A stretch of 64,000 bases of DNA from Aldrovandia affinis (GCA_029706075.1 JAINUG010000226.1:1115001-1179000); one strand, 5' to 3'. Positions 25,533 through 39,448 are shown, numbered from the stretch's first letter. Program-made: numbers and translations. Notes: generated from the sequence alone by a model not told the origin.

Positions 25533-27024
25533 TTCTTTACAAGTCTCCTTTTTCTTTCTTTGCCCTTTCCTTCTCTCCTTTCCGCCACAAGCCCTGCTGT
25601 TCTGATGCTCTGCCCTCATTGCGGGACTGGGGGTGGGGGGGGGGGTGGGGGTGGGGGGACCCCAGTCTCTCCGGTGTCATCACGGACCGCCCGGACCCCT
25701 GAACGGAGGGTGGGGCGGTGCAGTGGGGGGCAGGTACAATGGGCCCAGTGTTGCAGGAGGGGAGGAACCAGGGGGGCAGAAACGCACATAACATCACTGT
25801 ATCTCATTTCACTGCAGCTGCCAGCCCATCCTGGGGGGGTCTGGATTTCAACTTCCTTTTTCTCCTCCCGGGTGTGTGTCACAGAGAGTACGAATTTTTA
25901 TTTTGCGTAACTATGTTGTAAAAAGAAGGGGAAAAAAATGTACTTATTTTATCTTCTGTATAGTTTTTATACCCCGCAGCACAAGAAATGTTGGTGGGAT
26001 ACATTCTTTTCCGTTAACCCGGGGGTCTACAGCACTCAAACAAGTCAAAGATTCATCAAGGAATTCGAGTGGGGTTCGCCATGGCAGCACCCCTCTGTAT
26101 TATGGTCTGCCCTAAATGGAACAAAAACAAACAAAAGGAAAAAAAACATGGCTGATAACAAACATTTTTTTAAACTTTTATTACCATTTATATATTTATG
26201 CCAATGGACAGGACGGGTCAGACAGGACGGGGGGTGAGGGTGGTTCTTGTCCATGTCAAAATGCACGGTGAAACGCAAACGACGGGAGGAATTTATCCAA
26301 CAGGCGGCCTTGAATCGAGAGCACTGCTCGCTCGATGTCACCTTCCCCGCGCGATCGTTTGCCCAGACGTGCGCGTTTCGCTTTGAGAATAAGGTGTCCG
26401 TGTGGAGCGTTTGCATCCGGCCATTTTGGAACTCGGCGATTGTCTTGAGCTTCGGGGGAAACGGGTGGGCAAATTCACTGCAAACCGGTGCACAGGCATC
26501 ACGGAGCTTTCTTTCCCCCGCTTACCCGCAGTCGGCCTGCGTGAGTAAAGCGGGTTTTACTTGGGTCTACTCCGATGGTTACCTAATGAGAACCCCCCCC
26601 CCACAGGCACCACAGTAGAATACCACTGACAGGGCAGAACACTCACCACACATCTCACTGATGGGTAAAAAAAACCCCAGAGAAAAATAGAGGGAGGGAG
26701 GGAGGCCGAGGGAAAGAGAGAAAAAAAAAAATCACAATAGTGACATGTAAGAGGGAAGACCGATTAAGGATTTACTTTCAAAAGAGCCGGCATTGATCTT
26801 TTTTGATAGACCTGCAATAAATCAAATCAGATTGACTCACATGAGAACGGAGTGTAATCCTTTAGTCAGATCCAGAAGAACTCAAACCAAACCAGCTGTT
26901 AATTTAGGCTTTACAAGATAAAGCAGGAGAAATCCTACCTGATGTACCCCTGGGCAAAGGCTTACATCATCTCTGTAAAGCAATCAACTTATTGCCAGTT
27001 CAGAGAGGCAAATCAGAGCTCACA

Positions 27025-27315
27025 GCGGAGGGAGAGAGAGAGGGAGGGAGGGAGAGAAAGAGAGGGGGAGAGAGAGAGAGAGACAGAGAGATGGAGGGGG
27101 AGGGAGGCAGAGGATGAGAGGGAGGGAGGGAGGAGGGAGAGAGAGGGGATGACAGGGAGAGAAAGAGAACGAGAGGGAGCAATGGATAGAGACAGAGGGA
27201 GAAGGAGAGAAAGGGAGAGAGGGAGAAGGAGAGAAATGGAGAGAGGGAGAAGGAGAGAAAGGGAGAGAGGGAGAAGGAGAGAAAGGAGGGAGAGAGGGAG
27301 AAGGAGAGAGGCAGA
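27025..27315. repeat. GA/GGGA purine tract with 20-22-bp sub-repeats
   Basis: Purine-only strand for most of 290 bp. The right half (27200-27310) repeats a GAGAGGGAGAAGGAGAGAAA phrase several times. Confidence 0.92.
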
Positions 27316-28773
27316 ATTTGCTTCCTAAAGAGGAGAAGCTGTGCTCAGTCACAGTGAGGAGAGGTTGAGACAAAGAGACTTTCTTCTGCATTGCTTCTTT
27401 ATACAAAATATGAAGAAAAAGAAGAAATATTCTCTCACAAAATGGCACCAAGAAAAGAGTCAGGGAGCCGTGGGGAGCTGTGGCAGCATGTTATATTTCT
27501 GCCACAACCCACAAGAAAACCCCTTATTCATTCAGCGATCATTTGCCATTTAAAGCATCATTATCAAAATCGCTGTGGCTAATATCAGGACAATTTCATG
27601 TTATGATTTGTGATCGTGGTCCTGGTGGAAGTGATTACGGTGGAAACTGTGCATCCGTTTGAAACGGCGATCCTCAACACCACGTCACGTCAAGATTTGA
27701 CCAAGCAATTCTCAGTTCTCCGTTCGTTTCTGGTGGACTGTTGCTCGTGCTTTGAAAGCATGCACCTTCCGCGGGTCATGTCAATAAATCGCTTGAGTTG
27801 AACATTTCAAGGTGGAGAGAGAAAGAGGGAGAGAGAGGGATGGAGAAAAGGAGAGAGAAACCAAGTGGTTCATCTCGTAGCTTGAACGGTGGAGTTGGGG
27901 AACCTACAACCGGTGTGTAAGGAGAGAGAGGAAAGAGGAGAAATCCCACAATGAGGGCCAGGCTACATCACCGTTACACTGATAAAGACAGGCTGATTAA
28001 CAGCCTTTTAATACTTATCGGACAATGATGGTTTCCTCCATTTTCACCATTCGTTGACCGGTAGTTTATATCGCGTGCATCGAGTCTCAATGTATTTATT
28101 TGCTCGTTTAATCAGAGGAATCATTCCTTTTTTTCGCCCGTGTTTATTACTCAAACTATACATTTCTAACCGGTCTTCATGCGATAACTCGTTGTTGTTG
28201 TTCATTCCATTTCAATTGTTACCTTATTCAACCATTTCACGTTATTATCAATTATCCCCCCTTATGCCAAATTAAAGGTCAGCTTGGCAGGCCTGCTCTC
28301 ACAGAAAGTCCAAACTGTGTACCAAATACACCAGCGCTGCTCAGGCCCGGCTCAGACGGGGGCGGCACTGCGGACCGGCCCGCCTCTGGGCTCATCGACA
28401 TCGCAATAAACAAACAAACCCAAAATGGAGGGGAGGCAGTGGAGGTTTTCACCTCCTTGTCCATTTTGTTGGTGGTGTTTGGTCTACCCTCCTGGTCGCT
28501 TGTCCTCGTACCGGTGGCCAGTGCCTCCGTCGTGGGTTACCGCGGTCGTCAGCGGCGTAATTAAACCTCTATTTTGCGTTTCCCCCCCAGACGAGACCCC
28601 GCCCATCGCGGTCGTGTTTGTGAAGCTCTTTTCAGACGCAGGTTGTGTTCCTTGCTCTCTGCGACGTGTGCTCGAAGGGCTCAGTGGTTTGTGTTCCTCA
28701 CAGATCGCCATAAAGCTGTGCCAGCATATCCAGGATGCAAAAACGGTTTTCTATGTGGGCAAGGGTGCCCAGC

Positions 28774-28937
<164 letters not shown>

Positions 28938-29162
28938 AGAGAGTCATTAGCCCCATCTCCTTGCCTTTAATGTTCTGTTTGCTACGCGCAACAAGATCAA
29001 ATCTGAAATCCAATTTGGGGAATTATGGGGGCCTTGGTATTGGTTTTAAGGAAGGCAGAAAAAGAGCAGACCTGCATCTCTGGACACTGTCCAAAGGAGA
29101 GCGAACAGAGAAAGCACACGTGAAGCAGGAGTTAAAGCAGCAGCGCACCCGCCCACCCCCAC

Positions 29163-29199
<37 letters not shown>
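29163..29199. repeat. (CA)n microsatellite
   Basis: About 18 CA units. Confidence 0.95.
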
Positions 29200-30152
29200 C
29201 CCACATCCCAATCCCCCCCTGTTTCAGTGGCTGCTCGCAGGGATCAGGGGGGACTATGTTGGGCCGCTCCGCCACCCAAATTGAACTTAAACAAAAGCAG
29301 AGAGGTTAGCATCCTCACGCTGTGTGGACACGTCCGTGTTAAGATGACGCAAGGAGGGGCCCGCCACAAGCTCCACTCTGTCTCGCTTTTATTTTTATCC
29401 CTAAAACCATTTCCTTTTTTTTTTGTGCTCTTTTTTTTTTGCTTTTGTTTCAGCGAAAACAGCCGCAGTTCAAACTCCCTACTGGCACCTCCTACGACGG
29501 CCACAAGGTCGCACTTTTAATTATGTAAAAAAACAGTAATCTTACCAGACAGATGGCAAACAGACAGCCTCTCAATTACTCTATGCCCATTTGAGTCATT
29601 ACTGATGTTATTTGCTAAATTATGGCGCACACAAAAACAACTCAAAACAGGCTTTGCACACCACCTAAAAAAAAACACACACACAAAAAGAAGGCAGCTG
29701 TAGTTTGTCCATCGCCTGTCGCAGGCGGCGTAGGGGGCGTAAAGAGCAGGTTTAATAATATCAACGCTAAACACACCCTCCTCCTCTTGAGGGAAACAAG
29801 CCAAGGGTCTATCCAGTCTAACTCCCTCCCCCAAAAAGCCCCAGTTTGGTACACCACATAACGAGCGCAGTTTAAAAGTGACGAAAGTGTGCTTTTCTCA
29901 AACTTCGTTTTACGAGTTCTCGGCACCGCGGTTAGTCCGCCGGGAGTGGAGAGGTCCCGCGTTCTTTCGCCCTCGTTTTCCCCTCCAAACGGCGGCCCGC
30001 TCCGCCGGCTACATGCGCCGGCTCGCCAAAAAGCCTCTGTAAACAATTAGAGCTCGGTTTCTGACATTTCAGGCCACAGGATCGGAGCGGCCAATCGTAA
30101 ATCTCAATCAAGCACGTTACCGAGCCTGCTTCCCACAGAAATACACACAGCC

Positions 30153-30201
30153 GAGGGAGGGAGGGAGGGAGGGAGGGAGGGAGGAGAGAGAGAGAGAGAG
30201 A
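30153..30201. repeat. (GGGA)n then (GA)n
   Basis: Seven or more GGGA units followed by GA units. Confidence 0.93.
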
Positions 30202-31381
30202 TGGGGGGTGGAACAGCTAGACCACACCACCCTACGAGGTTCAGTGGGGGATGGAGGGGGGATGTACACAGAGGCACATTTACATACTTTACTTCCAAGC
30301 GTTCTTCCAATCAGCCCCTTTTGCTGGGCCATGGGGCTCGTACCAACACAGTATTCCCATAAGGGGGCTCGTACCAACACAGTATTTTCAAACACAGAAC
30401 CAGAAACAGAAACAGGCCAGTTCCCCATGAGAACACGGGGCCCTGCGGTCACTTTTCCCCCCACAGTGAGCCCCAGGAAATGCGGTCTGACCTCAGGACT
30501 GAAACCCGCCTCTTCTTGAGTTGACAGTGAAGGCAACAAAAAAATTAAAAACGAATTGGGGCTTTAGAATGTCCAGCGCCGGCCCCTATGGGCTGGGGGG
30601 GCAGGGGCCAGAGCAGACAGGCCAGGGTAATAAATCTAACACTCACTGAGCATCCATCCGGAGGGAAAAACTCACTGTGATACAAGACAAATATTTATCT
30701 TTTTTTCTTTTTTGGCAAACGCAGGGCTGTGCATCATGGCGTATCCTGGTGTGTCGATGCCCTGCGCCCCTATAGGGGGTACTCTCTTTCTGACACCCTA
30801 AAACCTCACTTTCACCCTCGAGACTCCAGCTTCGGCTGCCATGTGTTAAATCAATACAATCTGGGAGTTGGTCTTCAGTGTTGTTCCACCCACCCCCCCC
30901 AACCCTGTTAGAGCGACCACACAAAAGGCTCACTGATGTGAGTGTGTCTGCCTTATCCCTGTAAAGGTATGAACGCTTTCCCCAGACAGCAGCTACGCTT
31001 TAAAAACGCTGAGATTTCAGTCGCAAGGGAAAACCCAGCGTCCAGAGTGAGATGGTGACATCGCCCTCCAAACGATGGGGGGCCTGCATGTGTGCGTGGC
31101 CTGTAAAACGATACAGGGACCGTATAGAAATCTTCCAAGCTGCTTTTCGAGAGCGGGTGTGGAATTCCTCTGGCATATAGAGAGGGGAGCAGTTGTTCTC
31201 CCGAGAGGGCGTGTGAGGCGCGGGGGTGGGAAACTGGGACGTCCCAACGTTGCCGGGCAACAATGCGAGCCGAGACGCCGGCGCTCAAACCGGACCCCGT
31301 GGTTCTGGTCTGCATGGTGGCACGGGATGGCAATCGTGAGCCTTGACAAGGGAAACCATGAACCGGAGCCTGCACGTACAA

Positions 31382-31503
31382 AGCATCTCAGAGTAAGAGC
31401 GCTGATCTAGGATCAGGTTTCCCCTGTCCATATCCTAACCATATCCATTATGAGCGAAAAGGCAAAACTGATCCTAGATCAGCACTCCTACTCTTGAGAT
31501 GCT
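31382..31503. mobile_element. 122-bp palindromic MITE-like element
   Basis: Terminal inverted repeats of about 35 bp. The left arm begins AGCATCTCAGAGTAAGAGCG and ends GCTGATCTAGGATCAG. The right arm is its near-perfect reverse complement, ending CTACTCTTGAGATGCT, around a 52-bp centre. The GTGCTGATCTAGGATCAG word is one I associate with abundant short repeats in teleost genomes. It has no coding capacity. The related word CTGATCTAGGATCAG recurs at about 12469-12483. Confidence 0.75.
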
Positions 31504-31794
31504 GTATACATACGGGCCCAGATTATCTGATGGCTACGGCCTGTTGAACTGTGTTGTAAAGGTGTACTACGTGTGGCGCCTGTAACTCCTGCTACTGTGG
31601 CCAGCCTGCTGACTGTGAGGAGAAACAATGGTTTGGGGTTTACGGCACCCCTAGGTTTCATTCCTGATCTATACATCACAGCCTATGTTCAGTCAAATCC
31701 AGTTTGCAAAGACAACGTAGCACAAGAGATGAAAAGGCAATGTAATTACTAACCAGCTACACCAGTTGCCATTAACCAGACGCATGCACGCACC

Positions 31795-34030
31795 CAATGC
31801 TCTATCCACTGCACAACAACACAACACCCAGCCCTCCAACCACTGTACAGCATACCCAGCGCTCAAACCACTGTACAACACATCACACAGCGCCCCCTAA
31901 CCACTGTACAGCATACCCAGCGCTCAAACCACTGTACAACACATCACACAGCGCCCCCTAACCACTGTACAGCATACCCAGCGCTCAAACCACTGTACAA
32001 CACATCACACAGCGCTCAAACCACTGTACAGCATACCCAGCGCTCAAACCACTGTACAGCATACAGAGCCCAGCGCCTTCTAAAACCACTGTACAACACA
32101 TCACACAGAGCCCCCTAACCACTGCACAGCATACCCAGCGCTCAAACCACTGTACAACACATCACACAGCGCTCAAACCACTGTACAGCATACCCAGCGC
32201 TCAAACCACTGTACAACACATCACACAGCGCTCAAACCACTGTACAGCATACCCAGCGCTCAAACCACTGTACAACACATCACACAGCGCCCCCTAACCA
32301 CACAGCATACCCAGCGCTCAAACCACTGTACACACATACCCAGCGCTCAAACCACTGTACAACACATCACACAGAGCCCTAACCACTGCACAGCATACAC
32401 AGAGCCCCTAACCACTGCACAGCATACCCAGCGCTCAAAAACCACTGTACAACACATCACACAGCGCACCCTAACCACTGTACAAACACATCACACAGAG
32501 CCCCTAACCACTGCACAGCATACCCAGCACCCAAACCACTGTACAACACATCACACAGCGCACCCTAACCACTGTACAACACATCACACAGAGCCCCCTA
32601 ACCACTGCACAGCATACCCAGCAGCCAAACCACTGTACAACACATCACACAGCGCCCCCTAACCACTGTACAGCATACCCAGCGCTCAAACCACTGTACA
32701 ACACATCACACAGCGCCCCAAACCACTGTGCAGCATACCCAGCGCTCAAACCACTGTACAACACATCACACAGCCCCTAACCACTGTACAGCATACCAGG
32801 CGGCTCAAACCACTGTACAGCATACCCAGCTCAAACCACTGTACAACACATCACACAGAGCCCCCTAACCACTGCACAGCATACCCAGCGCTCAAACCAC
32901 TGTACAACACATCACACAGCGCTCAAACCACTGTACAGCATACCCAGCGCTCAAACCACTGTACAACACATCACACAGCGCTCAAACCACTGTACAGCAT
33001 ACCCAGCGCTCAAACCACTGTACAACACATCACACAGCGCCCCCTAACCACTGTACAGCATACCCAGCGCTCAAACCACTGTACAGCATACCCAGCGCTC
33101 AAACCACTGTACAACACATCACACAGAGCCCCCTAACCACTGCACAGCATACCCAGCAGCCAAACCACTGTACAGCATACCCAGCGCTCAAACCACTGTA
33201 CAACACATCACACAGCACCCCCTAACCACTGTACAGCATACCCAGCGCTCAAACCACTGTACAGCATACCCAGCGCTCAAACCACTGTACAACACATCAC
33301 ACAGAGCCCCCTAACCACTGCACAGCATACCCAGCAGCCAAACCACTGTACAACACATCACACAACGCCCCCTAACCACTGTACAACACATCACATAGAG
33401 CCCCCTAACCACTGCACAGCATACCCAGCGCTCGAAACGCTGTACAACACATCACACAGCGCACCCTAACCACTGTACAACACATCACACAGAGCCCCCT
33501 AACCACTGCACAGCATACCCAGCGCTCAAACCACTGTACAACACATCACACAGCGCACCCTAACCACTGTACAACACATCACACAGAGCCCCCTAACCAC
33601 TGCACAACACATCACACAGAGCCCCCTAACCACTGTACAACACATCACACAGAGCCCCCTAACCACTGCACAGCATACCCAGCAGCCAAACCACTGTACA
33701 ACACATCACACAGCGCACCCTAACCACTGTACAACACATCACACAACGCACCCTAACCACTGTACAACACATCACACAACGCACCCTAACCACTGTACAA
33801 CACATCACACAGAGCCCCCTAACCACTGCACAGCATACCCAGCACCCAAACCACTGTACAACACATCACACAGCGCACCCTAACCACTGTACAACACATC
33901 ACACAGAGCCCCCTAACCACTGCACAGCATACCCAGCACCCAAACCACTGTACAACACATCACACAGAGCCCCCTAACCACTGCACAGCATACCCAGCGC
34001 TCGAACCATCACACCCAGCAATTCAACCAC
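31795..34030. repeat. 2.2-kb compound minisatellite of 28- and 31-bp half-units
   Basis: Built from two related half-units sharing CAAACCACTGTACA or CTAACCACTGTACA. One continues GCATACCCAGCGCT and the other ACACATCACACAGCGC. They alternate as a higher-order unit of about 59 bp but also occur in AA and BB order. The right half favours CACAGAGCCCCCTAACCACT variants. About 75 half-units are present in total. All open frames across it are broken and none looks coding. Confidence 0.96.
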
Positions 34031-36040
34031 TGCTCTCCATACCAGGTACTTTCAGTTGATCCTCTTTTCAACTCCAGACAGCGCTTCATCTCCCTTGTCA
34101 GCTGGAGTCAGGTGATGAACACTCCTCTGAACCTGGGCCCATAAAACCACAGTTGCCAAGCTCACAACCCCCGGAGCGAACCACCAAGGTTAAGAAAGGA
34201 GGGAAGATAGCGAAACGGAAGTGACATCTCTCTCTCTCTCTCTTCATGTTGTTGTTGATAGGAAACCCGTATCTCCCAGCCAGAAATCAAAACCTTCTCC
34301 ACACTTTGTAGTCTGTGGCTTTGAGCTGTAAAGTGACTCAACGCTGGTCGTCTCTGCCTGCTACACTCCAACCACCGTATTTGCATACTGCACTTGCATA
34401 TCAATCTAACGGATCACAGTCGGGTGTGACGGTCTGACAGGTCACAGACGGGCGTTGCAGTCTGACGGGTCACAGTCGGGCTTTCGGGCGAACAGTCTTG
34501 CCTCACCCTGTAAATGCTGCAGAGACTCTGAAACCTGCTGGGGATGTACTTTTCACCATGTGACAAGCTGCTCTGCTCACAAACCTAGAACTCTTTCTGC
34601 AAAACTACTGCAGGGTATAAACAACACATCTGAAAAAAGACCATATGCTAGGTGAAATATGGATGTAAATATGCATTACGTACATATTGTACATATTTGA
34701 ATACATGTGGCTCTGTCCATTTACAGAGATTAACTCTTACAGATGTATTCTTGTTCATAGCGGCCTTTACAGGATTTAGTTAGGAAAAAAGCCCTTATTT
34801 GACTGCGCATCACCCTCACGCTCAAAACAAGTGAGGAAAATGCATGCTTCTCTTCAAGACTGAAATAAAAGAACTAAACTAAATTAAAAGATGAAGACTG
34901 AAATGGCACTAGGTCATTTCTCTAAATCTTTGTGGAAGGACGTTTTGGGTGCCATGGATACGGCGTGCTTGGGTTAATTAACTAATGGTAAGCAGTGCCG
35001 AAGCCCCGTTTAGAGGGTGCACTCAGAGTATCGGGAGTCAGACTGGGTCAGGAACGCCACATCGCGACCACCTGTGGGGGAAACTGCCGGACCCAGACTC
35101 CAGCCCCAGGGAAACGGCGCCCACGTCAGTCCTGGCATCTCCTGCTGAACTCGAGCTTCGGCGCACTCTATACTTGTTCGCACTTGAGGATCGGCGCGGG
35201 GGGAATTAAAACACAGCGAGGCAGACGCGCCCCCCTCCGTCCGGCCCTCCCTGCTTCCTGTCACCGGCTCATTTGCACAGCGACTCCCTCTCTCTGTGCT
35301 CAGTGCATCTTTCTGTCGTTTTAGACCATTTCAGACCACTGCATCCATCTGTATCACCCGCTCACAGAGGAAGAACGGGGTGGGGGATCTGTCCAACAGA
35401 GACAGCTTAAGGGTGCCATACTGCATCACCAAACCCCCCGCCCCCCCCCCCCCCTGACTAATGCTCCCCAACACTCGTACATCACCCGCAAATTGGCCAA
35501 ATGAATTAACCACGGCCCCTGCTTAGCGTTACGAGCTCTAAATGGGTTTTCGCTCTCCAGGCCGGCCCAATAATTGCATTTATCCATCTTGTTGAAGTAC
35601 GGTTTACACTCGCTAACATCTCGCCAATTCAGCCCCACATTTTCTGCTCCAGTGGTGGGAGGGCGGTGGGGATTTGTCATTGGATCATAACAGGTAATTC
35701 AAACAACAATTAGTTCCATGACTTGCCCGTATGTCAACGTCTGTCTACCCCCACCCCTATGAACCCCCCCCCCGTGGTCCGGCTGCGCACGGGTACAACC
35801 CCCCCCCCCGGCTCCGCCCGGTTGAGCGGCGTTCACAATGCTTCCATTTCAATCATCGGTAGCAGGACTGGAGCGACTGATGGGCCAGAGCAGAGACCCC
35901 TCCACCCACCCTCCCGATGTCGCCGTGACGCCGAGTTAAACACGGCCTGTGTGGTGGGGGGGTACAGGAGGGCCTGACGCTTCAAAATCCTCTTTTGGGG
36001 TTACAAAATAAAGAGGTAAATGCACCCAAGTCCATGTGCA
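34031..36040. other. Intronic DNA without recognised gene
   Basis: Contains a C homopolymer at 35438-35454, a C-rich patch at 35765-35815 and a CT run at 34228-34243. No gene was recognised. Confidence 0.5.
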
Positions 36041-36041
36041 G

Positions 36042-36042
<1 letters not shown>

Positions 36043-36075
<33 letters not shown>

Positions 36076-36125
36076 TCAAAAAATTATACACAAACACAGT
36101 CATACATATGCACACTTAGTACACC

Positions 36126-36157
<32 letters not shown>
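36043..36157. repeat. CT and CA microsatellites
   Basis: (CT)n at 36043-36060, (CA)n immediately after, and a second (CA)n at 36128-36157. Confidence 0.93.
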
Positions 36158-36160
<3 letters not shown>

Positions 36161-36872
36161 CGAGATGCTTGCCACGTGTGTCGTGTGTATGTGTGTCGGG
36201 GTCATTTCTACACTCGTGCGTGTTTGAACAGCACTGCATTAGGCGCACAGAGACCCGCAGAACAATTGAGCTGTGTAAACAGAGCGTAAGCTCTCCCTCC
36301 CGGGACCCGCGCTAAGGGGGGCGGGCAGGCTATCTAAACACCCCAGCATTCCTCCGTTCGGCTCCAATAAACACCGCCGCTCTCCGGCCTCCGTCAGTAC
36401 CGCCGCACAGCGAGCCACGGGCACAACAACCGGAGCGCCGCGAAGCCGGGGGGGCTAAACCGCTGCCCGTCGCCGACTCAAACGCACGCGCCACCTTCTG
36501 CACCCAGAGCCCAGCTCAGCCTGCGCCGGTCATGTGACCTCTTAAAGGTTTTCCAGTGAGGGGGTCACGTTGCCTCAAGAGCCTCTGAGGAGATGGTTGC
36601 GGTACATCCTTTTCCCTGAATGATGGCAACGCTGATACCGGCGTGAGGGTCGTCGAGCCCCCGGCCCTTTTTAGGGGCCGTGACGCAAAACGTGGAGCGC
36701 AAACGGTTAACATTTTCGGGAAGGCCTCCATATTGAAATCTCAGCCTTCCAACACCTCCGGTTACGACAAACGTCACGCGTCTTTATGGGTCGACACGCT
36801 TTGCATTTTTTTTTCTTCGCCAAATATCTATAAAGTCGGAGACATAAAAACAGGACAAAAAGATAGAGGAAG

Positions 36873-36984
36873 GCTCTGATTGGGTAAAGGGCTCCCACGC
36901 CAGTCTTTTGGCAGACTCTGATTGGGTAAGGGGCTCCTGAGCAGATTTTTGGGGCAGGCTCTGATTGGATTAAGGCTGGTCTTT
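36873..36984. repeat. Three tandem ~43-bp units with CTCTGATTGGG
   Basis: The phrase CTCTGATTGGGTAA(A/G)GGGCTCC occurs at 36874 and 36916, with a third diverged copy CTCTGATTGGATTAAGG at 36960. Each carries an inverted CCAAT pentamer. Confidence 0.8.
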
Positions 36985-37221
36985 GGGTGGGGTCCCGAGG
37001 CAAGTTACCGGATCTCACGACGCCGGCCACAGGAATGAGGGCAATGCAGCTCAACAGCCAGGCCAGGGGTCACGGCCTCCTTTTCAATTAGCCGCCAGCC
37101 CGTGACCCACCGCGAGCCAACCCGTTACCTTGGAAGCAGCGAGTTCCTGACTCCCACACCAACAAACCACGTCAGCCTGCAACCCACCTACTGGATCAGA
37201 GCCAACTATCTACACACCCCT

Positions 37222-37318
37222 GGGACTCAATCGGGAATACAATCAATCACTTGGGTTCAGGATTCGTTTGGGAATAGAATCAATTGCTTGGGTTCAAGAT
37301 TCAGGATTCATTCGGGGA
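37222..37318. repeat. Short ~41-bp tandem repeat
   Basis: GGGAATA(C/G)AATCAAT(C/T) with (A/G)CTTGGGTTCA(G/A)GATTC appears twice in tandem, with a partial third. Confidence 0.7.
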
Positions 37319-37888
37319 TTCCTTCTAGCGTTCCACAGCATATCCAGTATTAAGCCGATGCATCCGACAGGAACAGATTACTGCACATCATTTATTTATT
37401 GGGAAACGGATAGCCGACAGACGAACTGAGGAACCACCCAGAGTGTTCGGCCACACAGGTGGCAAGCTGTGGCTGAGGATATTTAGGGAAACATGCAGGT
37501 CACACTTACAAGTGATCCACGCGCAGTGCTCACAACGTCACATAATCAGTTACGCATACAAGACCATTTCAAAACAATGAGCATACAAATGTTAAACTTG
37601 TTATTTGCCATTATATTTTTCCATATGACAGAATTCAGCACACAACAAAAATATATATTGAAAAAATTTGAAATTTTTGCAAAGTGAATATGCGTATTTT
37701 GCCATCAACCAGCCCTCTGTGCCTTTTCACACATGTTAATCTTTCCAACATTCTGTTCAAAATCCCAAAGTAATCCCACGATTAGTGCATTCATTTATTT
37801 CTGCTTTTGGCAAAACAATCTCCTTCACCTTTTGTGTTGATGTGAATTAACCACCTTGAGGAGCAAACAAGATAACAAGCAGCTAATT

Positions 37889-38011
37889 GGCACACACACA
37901 CACATGCACACACACACGTGCACACACACACACACACACACAGGCGCGCACACGCACACACACACACGCATGCGCACACACACGTGCGAACACATGCGTG
38001 CGCACGCACAC
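37889..38011. repeat. (CA)n with CG and TG interruptions
   Basis: Alternating purine-pyrimidine tract of about 120 bp. Confidence 0.93.
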
Positions 38012-38544
38012 TGTCCTTGGAGGACATTCTGCCAAAATGAAAACTTTTAATGAGAAGATTAAAATACATGTTGGTTTCCCCTCTGTTAGTAGATGTGTTC
38101 CACACACATTGCAGTCTTCCACGCAGATTTTCTAAAACACAGCGATTTTTTTCTAAATCCAAATAGAATCAAATCTAAACTTGCCATCAAGCGCTGGCAG
38201 GCAGAGAATCAGCCAAGCTTCTATATCAAACAGAGATATAGATGGGAATTTCTTCAGAGGAAATAAAGCTAAACAAGACGTGGTGATAAGACCTCGTTTT
38301 TTATTCTGTCATGCAGGACTTAGTATAAACATTACAACGGCAAAAGCTTTCGTTATGCATAAATTACTTTCCTTCTCAAAATAAAAACAAAATCATCGTT
38401 TTTTAATTGCCCATTTCCTCATTGGTTAGGACACATTGTTTTTTGTTTGTTTTGTTTTTAATGTTTTTCCTGCAGTCGACTGATCGAGTCAACAAGATTA
38501 CGTCTTTGCAAATCACCGAAGGTCTAATGTGGTGCTCTGGCACG

Positions 38545-38660
38545 GGTTCAGATGGCGTAGCGCTGCGGAGGTGTGAAGAGCATGTGCCCCAGACCCAATC
38601 CCTCAGAGGGGGGGTTCAAGTCCCAAACAGCTTCTCTGTGCATCATCATCACTGCCCTCA
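38545..38660 (+). mobile_element. Possible diverged tRNA-derived SINE
   Basis: A box-A-like GATGGCGTAGCGCTGCGGA is followed about 60 bp later by a box-B-like GGGGGTTCAAGTCCC. The spacing would suit a tRNA with a long variable arm (Leu/Ser type), but the intervening sequence does not fold convincingly by eye. No conserved SINE tail was found. Confidence 0.35.
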
Positions 38661-39413
38661 CAGACTATTACAAATGCTCTGCAACACACTCACACACTCA
38701 CAAAATTGCCTTTATATTCAAACCCCACACCTTCACAAGCCTTCATTCTGTACCATATGTCATGATTGATATTGAATTGATAAGAATGTAATTATTATTG
38801 TATTTAAATAACTCTGCCAGCCGACGCTAAGCCGAAACGGATACGATCGACCCATGACCTCGTCACCATCCCTCACTGGCTGAGAGGGGCGGGCCGGCCC
38901 ACAGACCCAAACACCTGCACGAGAGGCAGGGGAACACCGCAGCCCCCTGACCCATGACCTTCCTGAGGTAGAGAGTCCAGCGCTCTGACCGTCCTCCACA
39001 AACTGCCCACCTTCACAGGGAGCACGGGCCCTGGCAGCACTGCTCTGCTCAAAACTCAAGCCATACACACCGCCTGTCAGTCATGCCTGGCAATACACAT
39101 CAGCAACCCCCACCCCCCCCCCCCACTGTTAAAAAAGGAAGAGGGAGATGAATGCAGCCCCTGAAGGCTCCATTGTTTGGACAACTAACCACGACCGGCC
39201 TCTGCTCTCATTACGACGGCATTAGCGCTAATCACGCGCCTCGTTCCGCCACCTTTTGAGTATGGCGCAAAAGACAGGACGGGACAGAGCCTATCCGTGT
39301 GCCCAGCTTTCACGCTTTAACTGACATGACGCACACGCACTCTGTCTGTCTGTCTGTCCGTCTCTCTCTCTCTCTTTTTCTCTCCTTCTCTCGCTGCGGT
39401 TATATAATGACAA

Positions 39414-39415
<2 letters not shown>

Positions 39416-39448
<33 letters not shown>
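39416..39448. repeat. (GT)n microsatellite
   Basis: About 16 GT units. Confidence 0.95.
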
